Of a stretch of DNA of 40,925 nucleotides, positions 15,583 to 22,908 are shown in pieces. Positions within the stretch are counted from its first letter, which is position 1, and every line of letters begins with the position of its first letter. This stretch comes from Planctomycetota bacterium (GTDB taxonomy: Bacteria; Planctomycetota; JAJSAM01; JAJVHW01), in assembly GCA_021414065.1 (NCBI GenBank), contig JAIOPE010000080.1:1-40925 (forward strand), in the 5' to 3' direction. The notes beneath the pieces were generated by a model. It was not told the DNA's origin, searched no databases, and saw only the letters and a program-made list of their open reading frames with translations. The translations under genes were made by a program, and so were the position numbers.

Positions 15583-18381
15583 ATGGCTACGACGATTCTG
15601 ACCAAAGGACAGCGGCGCTTGCACGTGGTCGTGCTGGTGCTCGGTCTCTACCTCGTCGCGAACGCGGGCTACCTGTACGCGTTCCCGCCGCCGAAGGGCA
15701 CGCTGCCCGGCTTCTACCAGTCGATGCTGGTCTCCCACGTCGTGCTCGGGATCGCTCTCCTCGCGCCGATGACGTGGTTCGTCGTGTGGCACCTGAAGCG
15801 TGCGCTCGCCATGCGGAACCGGACCGCGTTCTGGACCGGCATCTTGATCACGGCGTGCTCCTACGCTCTCTTCGTGACGGGGCTCTTCCTCTTCACGCAG
15901 GCGAACAGCGTCGAGAACCGCTGGGCGTTCATCTCGCACCAACTCCTCGCGCTGGCCGTTCCGGCGGGGTACGTCTACCACCGGTTTGTTTCGCACCACA
16001 AGCCGCTCGCCTGGGCCGTGAAGGCGGGCATCGTCTCGCCGATCGCGACCTTCCTCGTGATGACGGGGCTCCACTTCGCAACGCTCCCCGACCCGCGCCC
16101 GGCGCCGCAGCCGTTCGTCGCGAAGCCCGCCGAGGGCGTGGACCAGTTCAAGTCGAGCTTCCCGGACTACGGCGTCTCCGGCGTGCCGTCGTCGAGCACG
16201 TTCTTCCCGGCGGCCACGCGGTCGATCACCGGCGGCTTCCTCGCGAAGGGGCTCCTCACGAACGACGACGTCTCGACGTCGTCGGTGTTGCAGCAAGAGG
16301 TGAAGGAACACGGCTTCGCGGTGAAGGCGAAGATCGGCTCGGAGACGTGCGAGCGCTGCCACCAGGACACGGTCGAGCAGTGGTCGCGGTCGGCGCACCG
16401 CTATGCATCCTTCAACAACCCGTTCTACCGCGCGTCGATCGAGGCGATCCGCAAGGAGGACGACGGGAAGCGCCGTTCGCACTGGTGCGGCGGCTGCCAC
16501 GATCCGGCGATCATGATGGCCGGAAACATGGGGAAGGACATCGACCCCGTGAATCCCGAGTCGCAGGCGGGGCTCACGTGTCTCGCGTGCCACCTGATGG
16601 ACGAAGTCCACGGCGTCGGCGGGAACGGCAACTACCGGATCAACGACGGCCTGCCGTCGCCGTATCTGTTCGACCAGGCGAAGGGCGGCGTGCTCGCAGA
16701 AGCGCGCGATCTGCTCATCAAGAGCAAGCCCGACGTCCACAAGCTCGACATGCTGAAGCCCGTGTTCCGCACGTCGGAGTACTGCGGCACGTGCCACAAG
16801 GTGTCGCTCGACAAGCCGGTGAACCGGTACCGCTGGATACGCGGTCAGAACGAGTACGACGGTCACCAGGACTCGGGCGTGTCCCACAACAACGCGCGCA
16901 CGTTCTACCTGCCGCCGTCGCCGAAGACCTGCCAGGACTGCCACATGCCGCTCGTGGACGCGCCGCTCGGCGACGTCTCCGCGAAGAACGGGAAGATCCG
17001 CTCGCACCAGTTCCCCGGGCCGAACACGGCGCTGCCGCACGTGCGCGGCGACACCGCGACGGTGAAGGAGATCGAGGCGTTCCTGCGTGACGCGAAGTTG
17101 CGCGTGGACGTGTTCGCGGTGAAGCAAGGCGACCGCGTTGCGGAGGCCCCCGACGTGCGGCCCGTCCCGGTCGTCGCGGGCGAGGAGGTGGAGTTCCAGG
17201 TGGTCGTCCGGAACCTCGGCGTGGGGCACACGTTCCCGGGCGGAACGCTCGACAGCAACGAGTCGTGGATCGACTTCAGCGTGGCCGACGCGGGCGATCC
17301 GTCGAAGCCGCTCTGGCAGAGCGGGGCGATCGACCCGAAGACGAAGAAGGTGGACACCGACGCGCACTTCTACCGCGTGGTGTTCGTGGACGAGAAGGGC
17401 GGCGAGTGCGACCGACGCAACCCGCAGGACTTCCGCGCGGTCGTTCACGCGAAAGTGATCGGCCCCGGCACGGCCGACGTGATCCGCTACGCGGTGACCG
17501 TCCCGAAGGAGTGGACCGGCCGCAAGCTCGCCGTGACGGCGACCCTGAAGTGGCGCAAGTTCATGCAGCACTACCTCGAGTTCGCGTGGACGAACGTGAT
17601 GAGCGGCCGACCGCTGCCCGTGTTGCCCGTGACGGACATCGCCACGGGCAAGGCAGTGCTCGACGTCGTGTCTGCGGCGCCGGCGCAGATCGCCGACGTC
17701 CCCGCGGAGCGCATTGCGAAGGACGGCGACGGCAAGGCGTGGATGCGTTGGAACGACTGGGGCATCGGCCTGCTGATCCAGGGCGACACGACCGGTGCGC
17801 TCCGGGCGTTCGGCAAGTTGCGCGACGCGATGCCGACGAAGGTGGACGGTTGGCGGAACCTCGCCCGCACGAAGCTCGCCGACGGCAGCCCGCGCGAGGC
17901 GCTGGAACTGCTCCAGAAGGCCGACGCGTGTGACCCGGGGAACCCGCAGACCGCGTACTTCCTCGGCGCCGCGCTCGAGGACCTGGGGCAACTCCCGGCG
18001 GCGACGGCGCAGTTCGAGAAGGCGCGCGCGCGGTTCCCCGGGGACCGCACGATCCACCAGCGGATGGGCCGGATCGCGTGGCGCGAGGGCCGCACGGACG
18101 ACGCCCTGGCGGCGTACCTCCGAGTGCTTGCGATCGACCCGGAGGACCGCGAGTCCCACTACCAGCGGATGCTCATCTACCAAGCGAAGGTGGACGACGC
18201 CAAGACGGACGGCGAGAAGGCGGAGATGAAACTCGCCGCCGCGGAGGCCGAGAAGGCCTTCAAGAAGTACTCGATCGACGAGAGCGCGCAGAAGTGGACG
18301 AACGACTTCCGCCGCGCGCGCCCGGACGTCAACCTCGAGAGCGATCCGGTGCACGTACACCACTTGGGGATGAAGAAGTGA
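15583..18381 (+). CDS. Membrane-bound pentahaem cytochrome c with TPR domain
   Basis: The 932-aa protein starts at the ATG at 15583 (GGAGA upstream); upstream in-frame sequence is Arg-rich and lacks a site. Residues 1-170 hold four membrane helices with histidines (SHVVLGIALL, VVWHLKRAL, ISHQLLALAV, VYHRFVSHH), resembling cytochrome b561-like di-haem bundles. The extracytoplasmic part has five CxxCH haem sites at residues 256, 302, 333, 401 and 450, in a cytochrome c554-like arrangement. A beta-rich region follows, then about four TPRs (roughly 725-870), for example EALELLQKADACDPGNPQTA. It probably carries electrons from the quinone pool outward, which is inference. Its stop overlaps the next start (GTGA), so the two proteins are made together. 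Confidence 0.9.
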   Translation: MATTILTKGQRRLHVVVLVLGLYLVANAGYLYAFPPPKGTLPGFYQSMLVSHVVLGIALLAPMTWFVVWHLKRALAMRNRTAFWTGILITACSYALFVTGLFLFTQANSVENRWAFISHQLLALAVPAGYVYHRFVSHHKPLAWAVKAGIVSPIATFLVMTGLHFATLPDPRPAPQPFVAKPAEGVDQFKSSFPDYGVSGVPSSSTFFPAATRSITGGFLAKGLLTNDDVSTSSVLQQEVKEHGFAVKAKIGSETCERCHQDTVEQWSRSAHRYASFNNPFYRASIEAIRKEDDGKRRSHWCGGCHDPAIMMAGNMGKDIDPVNPESQAGLTCLACHLMDEVHGVGGNGNYRINDGLPSPYLFDQAKGGVLAEARDLLIKSKPDVHKLDMLKPVFRTSEYCGTCHKVSLDKPVNRYRWIRGQNEYDGHQDSGVSHNNARTFYLPPSPKTCQDCHMPLVDAPLGDVSAKNGKIRSHQFPGPNTALPHVRGDTATVKEIEAFLRDAKLRVDVFAVKQGDRVAEAPDVRPVPVVAGEEVEFQVVVRNLGVGHTFPGGTLDSNESWIDFSVADAGDPSKPLWQSGAIDPKTKKVDTDAHFYRVVFVDEKGGECDRRNPQDFRAVVHAKVIGPGTADVIRYAVTVPKEWTGRKLAVTATLKWRKFMQHYLEFAWTNVMSGRPLPVLPVTDIATGKAVLDVVSAAPAQIADVPAERIAKDGDGKAWMRWNDWGIGLLIQGDTTGALRAFGKLRDAMPTKVDGWRNLARTKLADGSPREALELLQKADACDPGNPQTAYFLGAALEDLGQLPAATAQFEKARARFPGDRTIHQRMGRIAWREGRTDDALAAYLRVLAIDPEDRESHYQRMLIYQAKVDDAKTDGEKAEMKLAAAEAEKAFKKYSIDESAQKWTNDFRRARPDVNLESDPVHVHHLGMKK

Positions 18382-20150
18382 GCCGCCGCTCGGTCGTCGC
18401 CATGGCTCTGGCTGCGCTCGCCGCGCTCGGCGCGTGCAAGAAAGACGAAGCGCCCGTGGCACCGCCGCCGAAGGTGGCGTTCGTTGCGCCCGCCGGGATC
18501 GCGAAGCCCGTTCCCGTCGATGGCGACTTCCTCGTCCGCTGGACCGACGTGACCCGGGCGTCCGGCGTCACGTTCGTCCACGAGACGGGCGCCGACGGCC
18601 GCAAGCTCCTGCCGGAGACGATCGGGTCGGGCTGCGCCTTCACCGACTTCGATGGCGACGGGGACCCGGACCTCGTGCTGCTCACGGGGCGTTCCTGGGG
18701 CAACGCGGGGGGCGGCGCGGCGGCGACGCCTCCGTCGACGATCCGCCTCTGGCGGAACGACGGGGCGTGGAAGTTCACAGACGTCACCGACGCGTCGGCG
18801 TTCGGCGTCGGCGGGGCCCCGTACGCGCTCGGCGTCGCGTGTGCCGACTCCGACGGCGACGGCGATGAGGATCTGCTCGTCACGGGCGTTGGCGGCTACA
18901 CGTTCCTCCGCAACGACGGTGGCCGGTTCACGGTCGTCGCGAAGACCGAGACCGGCCTCGACCCCGGCACCTGGAAGGACTCGACGGGCGCGGAGCACGG
19001 CCCGCTCGCGACGTCGGCCGCATGGCTCGACTACGACCTCGACGGCCGCCCCGACCTGTTCGTCTGCCACTACGTGCACTGGTCGGTCGAGACCGACGTC
19101 TTCTCGACGATCAACGGGAAGGACAAGAGCTACGCGATCCCCACGCGCTACCAGGGCGAGTCGTGCCGTCTCTGGCGGAACCTCGGCGGCAACAAGTTCG
19201 AAGACGTGACCGACCGCGCGAAGGTCCGGAACGAGGAAGGCAAGAGCCTCGGCGTCTGCGTCGTGGACCTGAACGACGACCGATTCCCCGACGTCGTCGT
19301 CGCGAACGACACGCAGCCGAACTACGTCTACATGAACAAAGGCGACGGCACGTTCGAGGAGTGCGGCGTGCGCTGCGGCATCGCGTACGGGCCGGACGGC
19401 CGCGCGCGCGCCGGCATGGGCATCGACGCCGCGTCGATCGGCGACAAGGCGAAGCTCACCGTCGCGGTCGGCAACTTCAGCGGGGAACCTGTCGGCGTGT
19501 GGGAGCACCGCGGGTCGGTGTTCGTCAACCGATCCGACGTCACGCGCATCGCCGAGGCGACGCTGCCCTCGCTCACGTTCGGCGTGAAGTGGGGCGACGT
19601 GGACCTCGACGGTCGCGCGGACCTGGTCCTCGCGAACGGGCACATCGAGCCGACGATCCAGGAGGTCCACAAGGACATCCCGTACCGCCAGCCGATCCAG
19701 GTGCTGCGGCAGATGGCCGACGGGAAGTTCGCGGACGTCGGCTCGACGCTGGGCGACGTGGTGACCACGCCGCGCGTCCACCGTGGCGTCGCGTCCGCCG
19801 ACGTGGACGGAGACGGCGATCTCGACTGGTGCATCACGGTGAACGGCGGCCCGCCGGTGCTCATCCGGGCCGACCTCGCGGACGCCGCCAAGCGCTCGCT
19901 GCGCGTCCAGGTGATCGGCAAGACCCCTGCCACCGACGCCCTCGGTGCGAAGGTCACCGTCGAGATCCCGGGGCTTCCCCCGCAGGTGCAGTGGGTGACG
20001 AGCGGTGGCGGGTACCTGTCGGAGAGCGGTCGCGTCCCGACGTTCGGATTGGGACTCGCGGGCGCCGCGACGAAGGTCACAGTCCGCTGGCCCGACGGTC
20101 GCGAACGCTCGTTCGAGAACGTGTCCGCCGGACTCCTCCGAGCCGAGTGA
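18378..20150 (+). CDS. FG-GAP/VCBS-repeat lipoprotein with ASPIC/UnbV domain (CRTAC1-like)
   Basis: The 590-aa protein starts at a GTG at 18378 that overlaps the upstream stop. MSRRSVVAMALAALAALGAC is a lipoprotein signal with Cys20 as the lipid-modified residue. The body is an FG-GAP/VCBS beta-propeller with calcium-binding D-x-D-G-D loops: FTDFDGDGDPDLVLLTG, CADSDGDGDEDLLVTG, DYDLDGRPDLFVC, VDLNDDRFPDVVVANDT, DVDLDGRADLVLANG and DVDGDGDLDWCI. The C-terminus (VTVRWPDGRERSFENVSAG) is the ASPIC/UnbV domain. Proteins of this type are often encoded next to TPR or multihaem proteins in planctomycetes and acidobacteria. An outer-surface partner for the cytochrome is the likely role, but this is not shown. 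Confidence 0.93.
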   Translation: MSRRSVVAMALAALAALGACKKDEAPVAPPPKVAFVAPAGIAKPVPVDGDFLVRWTDVTRASGVTFVHETGADGRKLLPETIGSGCAFTDFDGDGDPDLVLLTGRSWGNAGGGAAATPPSTIRLWRNDGAWKFTDVTDASAFGVGGAPYALGVACADSDGDGDEDLLVTGVGGYTFLRNDGGRFTVVAKTETGLDPGTWKDSTGAEHGPLATSAAWLDYDLDGRPDLFVCHYVHWSVETDVFSTINGKDKSYAIPTRYQGESCRLWRNLGGNKFEDVTDRAKVRNEEGKSLGVCVVDLNDDRFPDVVVANDTQPNYVYMNKGDGTFEECGVRCGIAYGPDGRARAGMGIDAASIGDKAKLTVAVGNFSGEPVGVWEHRGSVFVNRSDVTRIAEATLPSLTFGVKWGDVDLDGRADLVLANGHIEPTIQEVHKDIPYRQPIQVLRQMADGKFADVGSTLGDVVTTPRVHRGVASADVDGDGDLDWCITVNGGPPVLIRADLADAAKRSLRVQVIGKTPATDALGAKVTVEIPGLPPQVQWVTSGGGYLSESGRVPTFGLGLAGAATKVTVRWPDGRERSFENVSAGLLRAE

Positions 20151-20316
20151 CTCCGACCCGGCCTCGATTTCGTGTATCTGGCAAGCGCTTTGCGGACCCT
20201 GTCTTGAGCGAACTCGCCGGAGCGAACATGCGGTAGGTTCCGCAGGCTCTGCGCGGCGAATTCGGCGCGGCACGTGCAAAAACGACACGGAGGCCGGGAC
20301 AGCCTGGAGGACAGAC

Positions 20317-20754
20317 ATGCGACTCTTCACGAGGACAGCTTGGGCGCTGGTGGCGGGCTCGGTGGTGCTCTCGGCGCTCGGCACGGCCGCAGTGCTCGCC
20401 GGCGACGACGATGACGACGGCGAGGAGGACGCGGCCGCCCAGGCGGCGGCGAAGAAGGTCGCCACCGACGCGCTCGTCAAGGCCGTCGCCCGCGGCAAGG
20501 AGATCTGGAACGACAAGACCAACGTGAAGAAGACGTGCGCCACGTGCCACGAAGCCGCGGACAAGCCGCAACTGAACCTCGCCACGCGCGACTGGTCGTA
20601 TCCGGCCTACAGCCGCCGCAAGCGCGCGGTCGTCACGCTGCAGCAGAAGCTCCAGGAGATGATCCAGTTCCAGTGCCGCGGCACGGTGCTCGACGACAAG
20701 GGCCCGGACATCGCGGCGCTCGCCGCGTACGTGGCCTCGCTGAAGAAGAAGTAG
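20317..20754 (+). CDS. Small exported cytochrome c resembling the SoxA C-terminal haem domain
   Basis: The 145-aa protein starts at the ATG at 20317 with GGAGG 5-6 nt upstream. Residues 1-29 are a signal peptide (VLAG end) followed by an Asp/Glu-rich stretch. There is one haem site, CATCH at 74-78. Downstream, LQQKLQEMIQFQCRGTVLDD and DIAALAAYVASL match the order and spacing of SoxA, where a Cys in a C-R pair is the distal haem ligand or persulfide site. Here that Cys is residue 120. SoxX-type Gly-Pro-x-L motifs are missing. The gene is 166 bp after the ASPIC/UnbV gene, so it belongs to the same redox cluster. Sulfur chemistry is possible, but no other sox gene is seen. Confidence 0.8.
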   Translation: MRLFTRTAWALVAGSVVLSALGTAAVLAGDDDDDGEEDAAAQAAAKKVATDALVKAVARGKEIWNDKTNVKKTCATCHEAADKPQLNLATRDWSYPAYSRRKRAVVTLQQKLQEMIQFQCRGTVLDDKGPDIAALAAYVASLKKK

Positions 20755-20763
20755 CGGCTCGGC

Positions 20764-21312
20764 CTACTGCGGCGTGATCGGCTGCGTCGCGTCACCCTTG
20801 CGCTGGCGACGTATCTGCCGAAGCACCTGCGCGGCGTCGTCGAAGGCGATCCGCGCGCCCAGCGCGGCGCCGCGCACGAGACACCGCTCCGCGTCGGCAC
20901 AGTCGGCGCGGAGCGGCTTCGTCGAGTGCGCGCGCACCTGCTCGATCGCCAATCCGATCGCGTCGGCGACGTCGTCGCCGGCGTCCTCGCGCGCTCGGCG
21001 GACGAACCCCTCGAGCGACTTCGCGTCTTGCCAACTCCAGGTGAACTCGCGGAGTTGCTCGGCGCGTTCTGCGAACAGGTCGGACCGCCGTCCCAGCGCC
21101 TCGGCGACGCGGAGGCGGGCGGACTCGCAGAGGTCGCCGTCGCGCGTGGCGATCAACGGAGGGCCGCCGCGGCCCGAGGGTTCGCCGCAGGTCGTGCGAG
21201 CTTGCGAGCCGCATGCGGAAAGCGTGACGGCGACTGTGACGGCGACCGAGACGGCGAAGCACACCGCCGAAGCGGTGCGTGAAACTCCGTGGAACCAGCG
21301 CGCGCTCTGCAT
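20764..21312 (-). CDS. Hypothetical lipoprotein
   Basis: The 182-aa protein starts at the ATG at 21312, chosen because GGAGGT lies 6 nt upstream. It has a lipoprotein signal ending VAVTLSAC with Cys34. The mature part is helical and charged, with cysteine pairs (TCGEPSGRG, DGDLCESARLRVAEA, ADCADAERCLVRG) that could form disulfides. No family is recognised. It converges on the cytochrome c gene with a 9-bp gap and diverges from the thioredoxin-like gene. Confidence 0.75.
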   Translation of the reverse strand: MQSARWFHGVSRTASAVCFAVSVAVTVAVTLSACGSQARTTCGEPSGRGGPPLIATRDGDLCESARLRVAEALGRRSDLFAERAEQLREFTWSWQDAKSLEGFVRRAREDAGDDVADAIGLAIEQVRAHSTKPLRADCADAERCLVRGAALGARIAFDDAAQVLRQIRRQRKGDATQPITPQ

Positions 21313-21384
21313 CGTCGGACCTCCGTGGGCTCGCATGGTAGCGTGGCCCAGTGCGCCGCGCGTGTTGGCGGCGAGCGAGGAACC

Positions 21385-22284
21385 ATGAAGATCGTGCACG
21401 TAGCGTTCCTGATGGCGGCGGCGGCTCTGGCCTGGTCCGCCGTGCCGGCGACGTCCGGCGAGTCGGCGTGGCAGCCGAGCGTCGAGAAGGGGATCGACGC
21501 CGCGAAGAAGAGCGGGCGCCCCGTCTTTCTCGTGACGATCTGGAAGACCGGCGTTTGCGGGTCGTGTGACACCTGGCGTGACCAGGTCCAGAAGAACGCC
21601 GACGTCGCGAAGATCGTCGCCCGGTTCGAGCCGGTGGAAGCCCTCTACGACGGTCTGAACGGGAAGATCATTCCCTGGACGCTCGCGAACGGCGGGACGA
21701 GCACCGACCCGTCGGCCCAGTTGTTCGTCGTCGGACTCGACGGCAAGGTGATCTCCCGGCTCGACGACGCGAAGGCGCACACGCCGTCGTCCGTCGTCGA
21801 GTGGCTCACGGACCTCGCAGACCGCTGGGAGAAGGACCATCCCGCCACGGCGCTCGCGTTCTCGCGGGCGGCGGTGACCGTCGTGGTGGACAAGCCCGAG
21901 GGGGCGACCGCGGAAGTCCGCACGCCGACGTGCGCGGCCGCCGACGAAGCGCGCGAGGCGAAGCGTCCGGTCCTGCTCTACTTCGGGCGCGACTCGGCCG
22001 CAGCCGACGACAAGGCGCACGCCGCCGAGGCTGCGTCGAGCCGGAAGCTCGAAAGGGGCGCTCTCGACTCGAAGGCCGCCGCGGACGTCTCGAGTGGCTG
22101 GGCGCTGCTGCGCTTCGATGTCTCCGACGCCGACCACGCCGCCTACGCGAAGGCGCTCGGCGTGGACAAGTTCCCCGCGTTGCTCGTCTGGGAACCCGGC
22201 GCAGAGAAACCGTCGAGGCTCGCTCCGACGATCACGGGCCCGGATCTCGCGTTCAGATTGAAGAAGTTCGCCGCGCCGAAGTAG
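21385..22284 (+). CDS. Secreted thioredoxin-fold protein with CGSC motif
   Basis: The 299-aa protein starts at the ATG at 21385 after GCGAGGAACC. Residues 1-25 are a signal peptide. The first domain (about 28-165) is thioredoxin-like: DAAKKSGRPVFLVTIWKTGV followed by CGSC (Cys58 and Cys61), then AQLFVVGLDGKVISRL, as in periplasmic DUF255/thioredoxin_7 proteins. A second domain (about 185-299) repeats the fold (EAKRPVLLYFGRDSAAADD and LGVDKFPALLVWEPG with the cis-Pro) but has no CxxC. It is probably a periplasmic disulfide reductase or carrier; the substrate could be the nearby haem proteins, which is inference. Confidence 0.82.
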   Translation: MKIVHVAFLMAAAALAWSAVPATSGESAWQPSVEKGIDAAKKSGRPVFLVTIWKTGVCGSCDTWRDQVQKNADVAKIVARFEPVEALYDGLNGKIIPWTLANGGTSTDPSAQLFVVGLDGKVISRLDDAKAHTPSSVVEWLTDLADRWEKDHPATALAFSRAAVTVVVDKPEGATAEVRTPTCAAADEAREAKRPVLLYFGRDSAAADDKAHAAEAASSRKLERGALDSKAAADVSSGWALLRFDVSDADHAAYAKALGVDKFPALLVWEPGAEKPSRLAPTITGPDLAFRLKKFAAPK

Positions 22285-22304
22285 CGGCGAGCCGCGCCGT
22301 CAGC

Positions 22305-22340
22305 CGTGACGTCAACCGTGACGTCAACCGTGACGTCAGA
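22305..22340. repeat. 12-bp tandem repeat containing TGACGTCA
   Basis: Three 12-bp units CGTGACGTCAAC (the last ending AGA) each contain the palindrome TGACGTCA at 22307, 22319 and 22331. They fill most of the 51-bp gap between two convergent genes, and the last copy supplies the mobB stop codon. Confidence 0.8.
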
Positions 22341-22908
22341 TGTTGGCCCAGCGCAGCACGAACGCGGCGACTCCGTCCACGTCGTCGCGCCGGAACGCGG
22401 GCGTTCGGCCGGACGTGCACGCTTCGTCGTTGCCCGACCAAACAGTGGCGATGACCAGCTCGGGGTCTGAAACGGCGCTGCCGCCGGGCGCCACGACCTC
22501 GATCCGCGCGTGACGCGGCAGATCCCGACCGCCTTCCACGAGCACGAGGTCGAGCGGCCCGAAGGCCGACAGCGCCGCCACGAGCGAGTGGATGTCGTCG
22601 CCAGTGACGCCGCCGCCGACGCCGCCGGCGCTACCGCTACCAACGCCAACGCTCTGCGCGATGACCGTCGTCGTCGTCGGCCCGCGCAGGATCACCGGCG
22701 AAGCTCCGGCGCGGCGCAGGCGGTTGGAGTCCTTTCCCGGCACGTCGAGCTCGACATCGTGATGCGTGCGCTTCACGGCCGCGACGCGCAATCCACCGGC
22801 GATCAGCCGGGGGATGAGCGACTCGAGGAGCGTCGTCTTTCCCGCGCCGCTCGCCGCCGCGACGACGAGCAGGACCTTCGGTTGCTCGGCCCCGCGAGTG
22901 CCCGTCAC
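22336..22908 (-). CDS. mobB: Molybdopterin-guanine dinucleotide biosynthesis protein B (MobB)
   Basis: MobB is a GTP-binding adaptor that assists MobA in making the guanine dinucleotide form of the molybdenum cofactor. The 190-aa product has a Walker A loop VVAAASGAGKTTLLESL near residues 15-31, the family signature VAAVKRTHHDVELDVPGKDS followed by NRLRRAGAS, and LDLVLVEGGRDLP corresponding to the Walker B/ExGxK region (here EGGR). A Ser/Gly-rich insertion (GVGSGSAGGVGGGVTGDD) is unusual. The GTG at 22908 overlaps the ClC stop as GTGA and is preferred; a GTG at 22932 is the alternative. No mobA or molybdoenzyme gene is in the window. Confidence 0.9.
   Translation of the reverse strand: MTGTRGAEQPKVLLVVAAASGAGKTTLLESLIPRLIAGGLRVAAVKRTHHDVELDVPGKDSNRLRRAGASPVILRGPTTTTVIAQSVGVGSGSAGGVGGGVTGDDIHSLVAALSAFGPLDLVLVEGGRDLPRHARIEVVAPGGSAVSDPELVIATVWSGNDEACTSGRTPAFRRDDVDGVAAFVLRWANI

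Noticed and set aside
15157-18462. 1101-codon open frame on the minus strand opposite the cytochrome gene
   Set aside because: It is a mirror of the plus-strand gene in GC-rich DNA: Arg/Val/His-rich, no domain, no start signal. The plus strand has five CxxCH motifs, membrane helices and TPRs.
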